DNA of 64,000 bases from Symbiodinium natans (GCA_905221605.1 CAJNDS010002308.1:1-64000), one strand, 5' to 3'. Numbered from the stretch's first letter, positions 1-10,084 are shown. Notes: generated by a model from the letters alone, not told the origin. Numbers and translations: made by a program.

Positions 1-23
1 TGTGTGTGTGTGTGTGTCTGTGT

Positions 24-60
<37 letters not shown>

Positions 61-72
61 GTTTGTGTGTGG
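1..72. repeat. (TG)n microsatellite
   Basis: Alternating TG dinucleotides with occasional C interruptions run from the window edge to about base 72, then pass into a G-rich stretch and telomere-like units. The tract probably continues outside the window. Confidence 0.95.
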
Positions 73-111
73 GGGAGGGCGGGGGGTGGGGGGGTGGGGG
101 TGCGTTGGGGT

Positions 112-420
112 TTAGGGTGTGCCTTAAACCCTAAAACTCAGCGCCTCCCACCACAATCACCCGAAACCCTAAACCCAAAACCCTAAACCCTAAACCCTGA
201 ACCCTGAACCCTAAACCCTAAACCCCGGCTTCAGGCTATTTTGACGTTCCGAGCACCCAAAGACCCTAAGCCCCTTTAGGGGTTGCGTGGGTGGGTTTCG
301 CATCCGGGGAGTCCTTACACCCTAAACCGCCCTAAACCCTAAACCCTAATCCCTAAACCCTAAACCCCAAACCCTAAACCCTAAACCCTAAACCCCAAAC
401 CCTAGACCCTAAACCCCAAA
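112..420. repeat. Telomere-like CCCTAAA blocks with a short island
   Basis: Two blocks of CCCTAAA and near variants (CCCTGAA, CCCCAAA) flank an island at about 230-310. I cannot assign a function to the island. Several of its frames are open, but at this length that is expected by chance. Confidence 0.9.
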
Positions 421-495
421 CCTGAAAGTATCTCTGCACGACCCTACTGCGAGCCGTGGATCCCAGGACCGGCACATCAACAGCCGGAAGCTCGT

Positions 496-620
496 TTAGG
501 GTTTAGGGTTTAGGGTTATAGGGTTTTGGGTTTAGGGTTTGGGGTTTGGGGTTTAGGGGTTTAGGGGTTTAGGGGTTTAGGGGTTTAGGGGTTTAGGGGC
601 TTTGTTAGGGTTTAGGGGTT
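496..620. repeat. TTTAGGG / TTTAGGGG array
   Basis: Telomere-like units in G-strand orientation drift into a homogeneous 8 bp form with an extra G. The island before it (421-495) has CCCTAAA on its left and TTTAGGG on its right, the polarity of a tiny chromosome capped at both ends. Confidence 0.9.
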
Positions 621-1085
621 TTGGGAGGGTGTAGGTCTTCGAACCCCTGAACTTAAAGCCACCCCAAAAACCCAACCTGTCAACATGCCGATGCCATCTG
701 GCGAGCAGTTGCAGTCAGGGCTGAGGCTGTGTCGTCCTCCAGTAGCCTTTTTTGGGACCTCTTTGGGGCCTCCCCGCCTCCTCAGCTTTTTGGGGCCTTT
801 TTCCTTAAACAACCCTAAACGCTGAACAAGCAAACGACCACCCCTAAACCCTAAATCCTAAACCCTAAGCCCCGCTGAGTCTGTCACCGTCACCACCACA
901 ACGGTTTTCGCATGCCCGCTTCCGACCGCCGGGCCCTGAGAAGTGGTTTAGGTTTTAGGCGTTTTAGGGTTAGGGGTTTAGGGCTTAGGCGGGTGACCTC
1001 CTCAACCATAGCCTAGTCCACGAACCCCAAAAGGGCACGACTGGCCTTAAATGCCCTACCTTCCCAACCGAACACCCTGCAAACC
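620..1085. other. Mixed islands with sparse telomere-like units
   Basis: Unique sequence at about 620-840, 870-950 and 985-1090 is separated by short telomere-like runs. Open frames exist on both strands (for example 992-1093 plus, 34 codons), but length and base composition do not separate coding from chance. Confidence 0.5.
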
Positions 1086-1252
1086 CTGAGTCTTAAACCC
1101 TAAACTAAAACCCTAAGTCTTAAACCCTAAGTCTGAAACCCCAAATTAAAACCCTAAGTCTTAAACCCTAAGTCTTAAACCCTAAGTCTGAAACCCTAAA
1201 TTTAACCCTAAGTCTTAAACCCTAAGTCTTAAACCCTACAGTTTAAACCCTA
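1085..1252. repeat. 14 bp higher-order telomere-like repeat
   Basis: A unit of about 14 bp, CCCTAAGTCTTAAA with CTGAAA variants, recurs roughly ten times. It is two degenerate telomeric heptamers joined, so a diverged pair was amplified as a unit. Confidence 0.8.
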
Positions 1253-1436
1253 AAGTAAGGTTGGGGGTCAAGTGCCATCGAAAAGAAAGCGGCTGTTCTC
1301 GGGTCAAGGTGTTAGGGCTTGGGGTGCAGATCGAGTTTCGGCGTGGGAGGTCTTCGGGTTTAGGGCTTCGGGTTTAGGGTTTAGGGTTTAGGGTATTCCC
1401 CCGCCCCCTCCCTCAACCCGAAACCCCAAAGTTCAA

Positions 1437-1526
1437 GAACCCTAAACCCTAAACCCTAAACCCTAAACCCTAAACCCTAAACCCTAAACCCTAAACCCTA
1501 AACCCTAAACCCTAAACCCTAAACCC
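1437..1526. repeat. (CCCTAAA)n array
   Basis: About twelve near-perfect CCCTAAA units stand immediately left of a coding-like island and opposite a TTTAGGG array on its other side. Confidence 0.95.
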
Positions 1527-1616
1527 GGTTGCGAACGCCAGGAAGCCGCCGGCAGTGCCTTGGTGAACTACGCCTCCTGCCTCAAAAGGCGGTGTGAGGA
1601 CACCTCGGGAGGAGGT
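1527..1616 (+). CDS. Coding-like island (candidate exon fragment)
   Basis: The 87 bp island fills the gap between a CCCTAAA array and a TTTAGGG array. The frame starting at 1527 is open throughout (about 30 codons), and roughly 22 of its 30 third positions are G or C. The peptide includes ALVNYASCLKRRCED. I do not recognise a family, and there is no ATG start. It could be an exon, a gene fragment or a chance ORF. Confidence 0.3.
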
Positions 1617-1858
1617 TTAGGGTTTAGGGTTTAGGGTTTAGGGTTTAGGGTTTAGGGTTTAGGGTTTAGGGTTTAGGGTTTAGGGTTTAGGGCCTAAACC
1701 CTCCTAAACCCGGTTACAAGGTCCAATGCTAGGGGCCCCAACTTTGTGGGAGATCGGGGAGCCCTTACATACCCCTGTTTAGGGTTTAGGGTTTAGGGTT
1801 TAGGGTTTAGGGTTTAGGGTTTAGGGTTTAGGGTTTAGGATTTAGGATTTAGGGTTTA
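1613..1858. repeat. TTTAGGG arrays with head-to-head junction
   Basis: Pure TTTAGGG runs at 1613-1692 and 1776-1858 surround an 80 bp island. At 1686-1700 the G-strand array meets CCTAAACCC directly, a head-to-head arrangement like a fused pair of telomere ends. Confidence 0.9.
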
Positions 1859-2006
1859 GAACACTTGCAAAAAGATAAAAGGGCCATACGAGCAAGCGTC
1901 AAAACTAGGGTAATTGCGACTTTTCCTTGGGAGGGCATTGGCATGCTGAAGGTTCAAGACCCCTGTAAACGCTCTCTCTCTCTCTCTCTCTCTGTCTTTC
2001 TTTTAG
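1859..2006 (+). other. Open island ending in pyrimidine tract and AG
   Basis: A frame from 1859 is open for more than 40 codons. It runs into a (CT)n tract at about 1971-1993, then TGTCTTTCTTTTAG, and the next array starts directly after. The tract plus AG (2005-2006) looks like a 3' splice site. No protein family is recognised. Confidence 0.35.
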
Positions 2007-2099
2007 GGTTTAGGGTTTAGGGTTTAGGGTTTAGGGTTTAGGGTTTCGGGTTTAGGGTTTAGGGTTTAGGGCTTAGGGTATTTATACTCAACAGACCCT

Positions 2100-3390
2100 A
2101 AACCCGAAGCCTAAGCCGAAAAGCCAAAACCCCAAAACCCCAAAACGCCAAAACCCCAAAACCCTAAAACCCCAAAACCCTAAAACCCCAAACACCGAAA
2201 CCCCGAAACCCCGAAACCCCGAACCCCCAAACCCCCGAACCCCCAAACCCCAAAACCCCAAAACCCCCAAACCCCAAAACTTCAAAACCCCGAAACCCCG
2301 AACCCCCAAACCCCAAAACCCAAAACCCCAAACCCCAAAACCCCCAAACCCCAAAACTTCCCAAACCCCGAAACCCCGAACCCCGAAACCCCCAAACCCC
2401 GAAACCCCCAAAACCCCAAAACCCCGAAACCCCGACCCCCAAACCCCAAACCCCCAAAACCCCAAAACCCCAAAACCCCAAAACCCCACAACCCCAAAAC
2501 CCCAAAACCCCCAAAACCCCAAAACCCCAAAACCCCAAAACCCCAAAACCCCAAAACCCCAAAACCCCAAAACCCCAAAACCCCAAAACCCCAAAACCCC
2601 ACAACCCCACAACCCCACAACCCCACAACCCCCAACCCCAAAACCCCAAAACCCCAAAACCCCAAAACCCCAAAACCCCAAAACCCCAAAACCCCAAAAA
2701 CCCAACCCAAACCCAAAACCCCAAAACCCCAAAACCCCAAAACCCCAAAACCCACACAAACCCCAAAACTTCAAAACCCCGAAACCCCGAACCCCCAAAC
2801 CCCCCCCCAAAACCCCAAAACCCCGAAACCCCGAACCCCCAAAACCCCCAAAACCCCAAAACCCCAAGAACCCCAAAACCCCAAAAACCCCAAAACCCCA
2901 AAACCCCAAAAACCCCAAAACCCCAAAACCCCGAAACCCAACCCCAAAACCCAAAACCCAAAACCCCCCCAAACCCCAAAACCCCAAAACCCCAAAACCC
3001 CCCCCAAAACCCCAAAACCCCAAAACCCCAAAACCCCAAAACCCCCAAAACCCCAAAACCCCAAACCCCAAAACCCCTAAAACCCCAAAAAAACCCCAAA
3101 ACCCCAAAACCCCAAAACCCCAAAGCCCCCAAAACCCCAAAACCCCAAAAACCCAAAACCCCAAAACCCCAAAACCCCAAAACCCCCCAAACCCCAAAAA
3201 CCCCAAACCCCAAAACCCCAAAACCCCCCCAAAGCAAAACCCAAAACCCCAAAAAAAAACCCCAAAAAAACCCCAAAACCCTAAAACCAAAAGCCCCAAA
3301 ACCCCAAAACCCCAAAAACTTCAAAGTTTTCCGAACCCCCAAACCCCCAAACCCCCAAACCCCAAAACCCCAAAGCCCCAAAACCCCAAA
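2100..3390. repeat. CCCCAAAA-type array (1.3 kb)
   Basis: About 1.3 kb of CCCCAAAA and variants (CCCCGAAA, CCCCCAAA, CCCCACAA) is distinct from the CCCTAAA units elsewhere. The long open frames on the minus strand encode only Gly, Phe, Trp, Val and Leu from repeat translation and are not genes. The unit resembles the TTTTGGGG telomere repeat of hypotrich ciliates, but here it lies inside a TTTAGGG background and is imperfect. Confidence 0.95.
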
Positions 3391-3454
3391 ACCCTAAACC
3401 CTAAACCCTAAACCCTAAACCCTAAACCCTAAACCCTAAACCCTATACCCGAAC
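3390..3454. repeat. (CCCTAAA)n array
   Basis: Canonical units resume directly at the right edge of the CCCCAAAA array. Confidence 0.95.
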
Positions 3455-3541
3455 TACAAAAGCCCACGCGAGCTGGTGCAGGAGATGCGTAGCGATGTCA
3501 TGCACACTGCGACGGCCGGCCCGGGGGCTTGGGCACCGTAA
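3455..3541 (+). CDS. Coding-like island (candidate exon fragment)
   Basis: This island lies between two CCCTAAA blocks. A 28-codon frame ends at TAA (3539-3541). G/C by codon position is about 64%, 54% and 79%, the order expected of GC-rich coding DNA. The peptide includes SPRELVQEMRSDVMHT. There is no start codon at the left edge and no recognised family. The reverse complement also has an open frame, so the strand is not certain. Confidence 0.35.
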   Translation, partial: YKSPRELVQEMRSDVMHTATAGPGAWAP

Positions 3542-3955
3542 GCAACCCTAAACCCTATACCCTAAACCCTAAACCCTAAACCCTAAACCCTATACCCTAA
3601 CCCTAAACCCTAAACCCTATACCCTAAACCCTAAACCCTAAGCCCGAAACCCGAAACCCGAAACTCGAAACCCTAAACCCTAAACCCTAAACCCTAAACC
3701 CTAAACCCTAAACCCTATACCCACCCCAAACGAGTTGAACTGTCCCCCCAAAACCGAGGTCGAATTACGAATTGCTTTCTTCTCCTGGAGGCTGGGATCT
3801 GCGTTGTACCCCTAAACCCTAAACCCTAAACCCTAAACCCTAAACCCTAAACCCTAAACCCTATAAACCCTATAAGCCCTATAAACCCTATAAGCCCTAT
3901 AAGCCCTATAAACCCTATAAGCCCTATAAGCCCTATAAACCCTATAAACCCTGAA
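3542..3955. repeat. CCCTAAA and CCCTATAAG/AAC variant arrays
   Basis: Canonical units are mixed with CCCTATA. At 3860-3950 a homogeneous nonamer block (CCCTATAAG and CCCTATAAA) indicates local amplification of one variant. A short island at 3720-3812 interrupts the arrays. Confidence 0.9.
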
Positions 3956-4456
3956 CCATGGACTGCCCCCCCAAAACCCGAAACTGACACACCAAAAGAG
4001 TGTATATGTGCTGCCAAGAGCACCCATAACCACATATACTCTAAAGCCCTAAACCCTAAACCCTAAATACACCCTACACCCCAAACCCTAAACCCTTAAT
4101 CCGACAAGCCTTACCCTTTTCCCCTTCAGTATCCCCTAGAAAAACCCCAAGCCCTAGGCCCTCAATGAACCGAACGCCTTCTTTTCAAGAGGCAGCTGGA
4201 GGCTGCGAAAGCGATGCCACCACTGAGGCGCGGGAAAAATAGGGTTTAGGGCTTAGGGTGTTTAGGGTTTAGGGTTTAGGGCTTTGGATTTCAGGTTTCG
4301 GGTTTTGGGCTCAGGGGTTTAGGGTCGAGGGTTTGGGCGTTGATGGTTTAAGGTAAAGTTTAGGGTTACCCCAAGCCCTAAACCCTAAATCCTACCAAAC
4401 CCTGAACCTGTCAAGCCCCAAACCCTGGACCCTTGGCCGCCAAGGCCCTGGAGCCT

Positions 4457-4560
4457 GAATCCTAAACCCTAAACCCTAAACCCTAAACCCTAAACCCTAA
4501 ACCCTAAACCCTAAACCCTAAACCCTAAACCCTAAACCCTAAACCCTAAACCCTAAACTC
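4457..4560. repeat. (CCCTAAA)n array
   Basis: About fourteen clean units follow a low-order region rich in CCCTAAG and CCCTGAA. Confidence 0.95.
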
Positions 4561-4825
4561 CAGAAACCTTGAATTGAATCCGATGCCCCAAACCCTAGGC
4601 AACCCTCGGAACCCTCGGAACCCTAAAAACCCTAAGAACTCTAACAAAAGTTGGGAACCCTAAGAACCCCAAGAACCTTAAGAACCATAAGAACCTAAGA
4701 ACCCTAAGCCTTAATTCCTAAACCCTGAACCCTGAACCCCAAACCCCAAACCCCAAACCCCAAACCCCAAACCCCAAACCCTAAATCCTACCCTAAACCC
4801 TGAACCCTAAACCCTAAACCCTAAA

Positions 4826-4827
4826 CC

Positions 4828-4873
<46 letters not shown>

Positions 4874-4890
4874 TCCCTCAACCCTCATCC

Positions 4891-4964
<74 letters not shown>

Positions 4965-4985
4965 ACCTCAACCCTCAACCCTAAA
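4826..4985. repeat. (CCCTCAA)n homogenised variant array
   Basis: More than twenty units carry the same A-to-C change at position 5 of the heptamer, embedded between canonical CCCTAAA arrays. The sharp edges point to local tandem amplification rather than independent mutations. Confidence 0.95.
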
Positions 4986-5119
4986 CCCTAAACCCTAAAC
5001 CCTAAACCTTAAACCCTAAACCCTCAACCCCAAACCCTAAACCCCAAACCCCAAACCCCAAACCCTAAACCCCAAACCCTAAACCCTAAACCCTAAACCC
5101 TAAACCCTAAACCCTAAGC

Positions 5120-5209
5120 AGCTGGGCGCAGGTCACGGAGCTAAGCCAGGCCAATGAGCGCTTTGAAGTCGGTGACCTCTGTGGCCTTTCAGCTGCAGCT
5201 ACGTTAGGG
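5120..5209 (+). CDS. Coding-like island between opposed arrays
   Basis: This island has CCCTAAA on the left and TTTAGGG on the right. A frame from about 5123 is open throughout; the first fourteen codons are strongly G/C-ending, and the peptide includes AQVTELSQANERFEVGD. No family is recognised. It is too short to exclude chance. Confidence 0.25.
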
Positions 5210-5644
5210 TTTAGGGTTTAGGGTTTAGGGCTTCGGGTTCAGGGTTTAGGGCTTAGGGCTTAGGGTTTAGGGTTTAGGGTTTAGCAGTACATTGCTCAGC
5301 GGGTTGCAGTTACATGAAGAATTTAGGAGTTTACCTTAGGGGTTTAGAGGTTTCATCCGAGGCCTGTCTGTGAGGTACAAATGCCCACGTGTTCACCATA
5401 CACCAGAAAGCCAAAAGCCCTAAGAGCCCTAAACCCTAAACACTAAGAACCTTAAGAGCCGCAAGAGCCCGAGGAACCCTAAGAACCCTACGAGCCCCAA
5501 GAAGCCCAAGCCCAGTAAACCCTATACACAGTTCCCGACAAACCCTGGACCCTCAACCCTCAAAACTCAACCCTCAACCCTCAACCCTCAAAACTTAACC
5601 CTGAAACCCAATCTCCCTAAGCCCTAAGACCTGAATCCCAATTC

Positions 5645-5985
5645 CCCGACCCCTAAACCCTAAACCCTAAACCCTAAACCCTAAACCCTAAACCCTAAAC
5701 CCTAAACCCTAAACCCTAAACCCTAAACCCCAAACCCTAAACCCTAAACCCCAAAACCTAAACCTCCACGAGTGTTGGGCGTGATCTCTCGGTCTACGAA
5801 GTTGCGTAGGCATCGACGTTTTTTCAGGTGTGACTGAGGAGGGCCGAAGAAGTTCCCACCATTCGGTCAGGGTTTAGGGTTTAGGGTCTAGGGTTTAGGG
5901 TTTAGGGTTTAGGGTTTAGGGTTTAGGTTTTAGGGTTTAGGGTTTAGGGTTTAGGGTTTAGGGTTTAGGGTTTAGGGTTTAGGGT
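5645..5985. repeat. Opposed CCCTAAA and TTTAGGG arrays around an island
   Basis: A CCCTAAA array (5648-5755) and a TTTAGGG array (5872-5985) flank a unique island at 5760-5870 in the outward-capping polarity. Confidence 0.9.
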
Positions 5986-5989
5986 GGGC

Positions 5990-6163
5990 ATGCAGATGGG
6001 CGGCCAGCGGCCGCAGATGGCCCTCATGGAGGCACCTTTTGATGGTAAGGGGGTCGCTGTGGGTCGCTTAGAAGTGCAGCGTCCAGAGATCTCATGCCGA
6101 CCATGCTCAACCAGCTGGTTCTGGCCAAACTTTGAGCCGGCATTTTTTTGCTTCAAACCCTAA
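5990..6163 (+). other. Open island with internal GGTAAG
   Basis: The frame from the ATG at about 5990 is open for 57 codons to a stop inside the next CCCTAAA array. A donor-like GGTAAG lies after the first third. The minus strand is also open here, so I do not assign a strand firmly. Confidence 0.25.
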
Positions 6164-6281
6164 ACCCTAAACCCTAAACCCTAAACCCTAAACCCTAAAC
6201 CCTAAACCCTAAACCCTAAACCCTAAACCCTAAACCCTAAACCCTAAACTCTAAACCCTAAACCCTAAACCCTAAACCCTC

Positions 6282-6389
6282 AGCTGGAGCTCGAAGCCCA
6301 GGCCCTTTCTGTCCTCTGTCACACTGCGCGCGGTCCACCAGCAATTCGGCAGCCGTCAGCAGCAGCAGGCGCGGCACCCCGAAGCCTAA
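6282..6389 (+). CDS. Coding-like island (candidate exon fragment)
   Basis: A 35-codon frame ends at TAA (6387-6389). About 29 of 35 third positions are G or C against roughly half of second positions, a coding-type gradient. A run of four Gln occurs near the end. It lies between CCCTAAA arrays with no ATG, so it would be an internal or last exon, or a fragment. No family is recognised. Confidence 0.35.
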   Translation, partial: SWSSKPRPFLSSVTLRAVHQQFGSRQQQQARHPEA

Positions 6390-6654
6390 ACCCTAGCCCT
6401 AAACCCTAGCCCTAAACCCTAAACCCTAAACCCTAAACCCCAAACCCCAAACCCTGAACCTCAGCCCTGAACTCGGGGCACTACAGCCCTTGTCTGTCGT
6501 AGTTAACATGATGAAAGTTTTGGTAGCATAACACTTTCGATGGATGCTAAGCTCTATTGTTCCATGAGTGCCAAAAAAGGGTTAATGCTCTGATTTTGTG
6601 GCACAGAATAGCTTCACCTAATGTCATGCAGTGCCAAAAAACATTTGCCAAACA

Positions 6655-6800
6655 ACCGCTATACATATATGTATATGTGTATATATATATATATATTTTT
6701 TTTTTCGCGTGTGTATATATATGTTTATATCTAGACAATTTGTGTATCTACATATAATTCATATATATATATATGTATATATATATGTATAGTCATTTGT
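6655..6800. repeat. TA/TG microsatellite cluster
   Basis: Several (TA)n and TATG runs with a T-run are separated by short unique bits. Open frames through them are low-complexity Tyr/Ile strings. Confidence 0.9.
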
Positions 6801-6848
6801 GTGTACATATGTCTAAGTGGGAGGCCAGTCTGCGTGCACACCTGGGCA

Positions 6849-7140
6849 ATGGCTGAAAAGGAGCGAGAATTCAAGGCAGCAGCTCGTGTGTTCGCCATCC
6901 AAGTGATCAACCAGCGTTCACCCACAACTCTACGCAAGAAGAAAAACCGACAGGAATTTGTTCCGTACTGGCCACACGTCAAGATGTTCGACTCGGAGCA
7001 GGCCTTGCTTCGGGACCGAACTTGAGTCCTGGCATCTATCCCTGAGTTCCACTATGCCGTGCTTGAGCAGGTTGACATCAAAGAGTGGGCACTTTCGCAC
7101 TTTCATGTGCCAGCAGAAGAAGCCTGCTGCTTTTTTTGTG
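6849..7140 (+). pseudogene. Possible degraded coding fragment with in-frame stop
   Basis: One frame begins at ATG 6849, runs 58 codons, meets TGA at 7023-7025, and stays open in the same frame for about 38 more codons before entering a CCCAAGC-type array. The peptide is charged and not low-complexity (for example AEKEREFKAAARVFAIQVIN). One in-frame stop inside an otherwise continuous frame would fit a decayed gene piece, but two adjacent chance ORFs are also possible. I do not recognise the family. Confidence 0.3.
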
Positions 7141-7142
7141 TA

Positions 7143-8030
7143 AGCCCCAACCAAGCCGCAAAGCCCTTTTAAGCGCCCTCAGCCCCAAGCCCCAAGCCCA
7201 AGCGCCCTAAGGCCCAAGCCCCAAGCCCCCAAGCCCCAGCCCCAGGCCCCAACCCAAGCCCAACCAAGCCCACACCCAGCCCTAAGCACTAAGTCCTTTC
7301 TCAGCCCGAAGCCCTAAGTCCTAAGCCCTAAGCCCCAAGCCCTCAGCCTTAAGCCCGAAGCCCTAAGCCCATAGCCCATAAGCCCTAAGCCCTGAGGTTT
7401 AAGCTCTAAGCCCTAAGCCCCAAGCCCTACGCCCTAAGCCCTGAGCCCTAAGCCCTAAGCAGGCCTAAGCCCTCGGCCCTAAGGCCCTAGCCCCTAAACC
7501 CTGAGCTTAAGCCCTAACCCTAAGCCCTAACCTTAGCACCTAAGCCGCAGCCCTAAAGCCTTAAGCCCTAAGCCCTACGCCCTCAGGCCTAAGGCCTAAG
7601 CCCGAAGCCCGAAGCCCGAAGCCCGAAGCCTTAAGCCCTAAGGCCTAAGCTGTAAGCCCTAAGCCTTAAGCCCCAAGCCCTAAGCCCTTTCTTAGCCCTA
7701 AGCCCTAGGCCCCAGCCCTAAGCCCTCAGTTAAGAAAATTTGAAGGAAAACCCAAACCTTGAGCACTAAGCCGACCTGAGCTTTGAGGGGCTTCAGCCTC
7801 GGCCCTAAGCCCTAAGCACTAAGTCTTAAGCCCAAAAGCCTAGCCGGAAGCCTTAAGCCCCTAAGCCCTATCCCTAAGCCCTTAACTAAGCGCTTAGGCC
7901 CTTGGGCCCTTAAGCCCTTAAGCACTTAGCCCTTAATTTTGAGCCCTTCAGCTCTTAAACTCGTAAGGCTTTCAGCCCTACGCCCTACGCCCTAAGCTCT
8001 AAGCCCTCAGCACTAAGCCCTAAACCCAAC
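7143..8030. repeat. Degenerate CCCTAAG(C) array
   Basis: About 0.9 kb of CCCTAAGC-like units with many indels is far more diverged than the CCCTAAA arrays. It begins directly at the end of the coding-like fragment before it. Confidence 0.85.
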
Positions 8031-8116
8031 CTCGCGGAGCTCATGCAGCACACCCCACTGGCCCCAACCCCCCTCAACACCCTAAGCCTAACCTCAAAAA
8101 CCCTGAAACCAAATAC

Positions 8117-8166
8117 CCTCCTAAGCCCTAAACCCTAAACCCTAAACCCTCAACCCTCAACCAACC

Positions 8167-8219
<53 letters not shown>

Positions 8220-8300
8220 ACCCTAAACCCTAAACCCTAAACCCTAAACCCTAAACCCTAAACCCTAAACCCTAAACCCTAAACCCTAAACCAAATACCC
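8117..8300. repeat. CCCTAAA / CCCTCAA array
   Basis: A CCCTCAA block (8146-8222) sits inside canonical units, the same variant as at 4.8 kb. A motif just before the array (ACCAAATACCCTCCTAAGCC) recurs at its right end near 8291, so the array is bracketed by a short direct repeat. Confidence 0.9.
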
Positions 8301-8689
8301 TCCTAAGCCCTAATAGGGCTCAGGGCCTGGGTTTCATGAGGGTGTCACTTGTTTCACCCCTCCATACTCCGTTCACGTTTTTTTTTCAGCATGCTCTGGG
8401 TTCAAGGTTTGTTTAGGGTTCAGGGTTCAGGGGTTTAGGGTTCAGGGTTCAGGTTTTAGGGGAAAACAGAGACCTTCTTCACCCTAGTAAGCGATTAACA
8501 AACTCTAGTTTGTTGGGGTTGGCCATTGAAAGGACAACTAACCCGCTCCCCCCCCCGAACAAACAGAACCTTTGTTTAGGGTTTAGGGTTTAGGTTTAGG
8601 GTTTAGGGTTTAGGGTTTAGGGTTTAGGGTTTAGGGTTTAGGGTTTAGGGTTTAGGGTTTAGGATTTAGGGTATACCTTCACTAATAAC

Positions 8690-8783
8690 CCACTTTTTTA
8701 AGCCCCTCAAGTTCTTATATGGCGATAATTTGGGTTGTAAGTGAAGTTGTAATTGGCTCATGAGTACCGTGAACCTTCAAGTG
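8690..8783 (+). mobile_element. Family C element, right-hand part
   Basis: This matches the right portion of the family C elements at 10.4 and 31.8 kb, ending in GAGTACCGTGAACCTTCAAG. The left portion is missing, and a TTTAGGG array abuts the break, so a telomere-like array stands where the rest of the element should be. Confidence 0.6.
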
Positions 8784-9220
8784 ATAGCCCACCCAAGCCG
8801 CCAGAACCCCTAGAATTCCCATAAGCCTACGCCCTGACCCCCAGATCGCCCCTGACTAAGCCCTGAACCCTGAGTCCCAACCGCGGGTTATTTTAGGGTT
8901 TAGGGTTTGGGGTTTAGGGTTTAGGGTTTAGGGTTTAGGGTTTAGGACCCTAAACCCCTAAACCCTCAAACTTGCAACCCTAAAAAACCCTGAAAATCCC
9001 TTGAAAACCTTTGAAAGCCTTACGCAAGACCCACAAAACCTTGAAAACCGCAAGCCCTAACACCCTCAAACCCTTAAACCCCTAAACCCTAAACCCTAAA
9101 CCCCAAATCCTAAACCCTAAACCCTGAACCCTAAACCCTGAACCCTGATCCCTGAACCCTGAACCCTAAACCCTGAACCGTGAACCCTGAACCCTGGCCC
9201 TAAACCCCATCCCGAACCCA

Positions 9221-9320
9221 AACCGAAGCGAGGCCAGTAGTGCCGATGCCAACAACGACGACAAGAGCCCAGGGACAGGAGAGGCGGACAGGAAATGTCA
9301 GTGGCCTTTTGATGCCTGGG
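9221..9320 (+). CDS. Coding-like island (candidate exon fragment)
   Basis: The frame is open for 30+ codons into the following TTTAGGG array. It is rich in Asp, Asn, Ser and Ala (for example SEASSADANNDDKSPGTGEA), unlike repeat translation. No ATG or known family is present. Confidence 0.3.
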
Positions 9321-9739
9321 GTTTAGGGTTTAGGGTTTAGGGTTTAGGGTTTAGGTGTTAGGGTTGAGGCTCTCCTCCCTGAACCCCATCAATATGATGG
9401 TGGTTTATAGGGCCCTGAACCCTAAAACCCTAAACCCTAAAACCTAAAACCTAAAACCCTAAACCCTAAACCCTAAACCCTAAACCCTAAACCCTAAACC
9501 CTAAACCCTAAACCCCAAACCCCAAAGGGTTGAGGGCTTCGGGCGTCGGGACGAAACATTACATTCCCTGCCATCATTTTTCAGGGACGATTTCTGGGTC
9601 TCTGGCGAGCCTTGGGCTTCCGATGAGGGTTCAGGGTTTAGGGCATAGGGCTTAGGGTTTAGGGTTTAAGGTTTAGGGGTTGGAAAGGCTAACAGGTTTA
9701 GGGCCTAGGGTTTAGTTTTTAGCTGTTTTTTCTTTTGCC

Positions 9740-9760
9740 GGGGGGGGGGGGGGGGGGGGG
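9740..9760. repeat. Poly-G tract
   Basis: Twenty-one consecutive G stand just before a family A element. Confidence 0.95.
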
Positions 9761-9767
9761 CAGGGGG

Positions 9768-9901
9768 TTGCTTCAGTTCCTTACCTTCGTTAAGACCGTT
9801 AAGAGTTCCGAAGTATGCGCCCTGTGGGTTTGAAAGAGTATATGAGGGGTACGTAGAGGCTCCCCAATCAAGGGCCCATACTACGGGACCATGTAAATAC
9901 C
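9768..9901. mobile_element. Family A short inverted-repeat element
   Basis: The core motif AGTTCCGAAGTATGCGCCCT, a purine-rich middle, and the right end GGGCCCATACTACGGGACCA match other family A copies. The left terminus is worn. There is no coding capacity. Best described as MITE-like; the mobilising enzyme is unknown. Confidence 0.65.
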
Positions 9902-10084
9902 TAAAAAGTTTAGGGTTTAGGTTTTAGGGTGTAGGGTTTGGGGTTGTAGGGGCTCCGATCAAAAATGCACCCTGAACCCTGAGGCCCTAAACCCCAAACC
10001 CCAAACCCTTAAATCTAAACCCTAAAGCCCTAAAGCCCTAAAACCCTAAACCCTAAACCCCAAACCCTAAACCCTCAGCCCTAA

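Noticed and set aside
1-620. A true chromosome end at the left edge
   Set aside because: The edge is a TG tract and the telomere-like units change orientation within 500 bp; similar blocks continue throughout.
2088-3381. Minus-strand ORFs of about 400 codons made of Gly, Phe, Trp, Val, Leu
   Set aside because: They are direct translations of the CCCCAAAA array in two frames, with no non-repeat content.
4826-4985. CRISPR array
   Set aside because: Units are 7 bp direct repeats with no spacers; no cas-like genes.
6655-6800. TATA-box promoters in TA-rich runs
   Set aside because: They are microsatellites; no positioned gene start follows.
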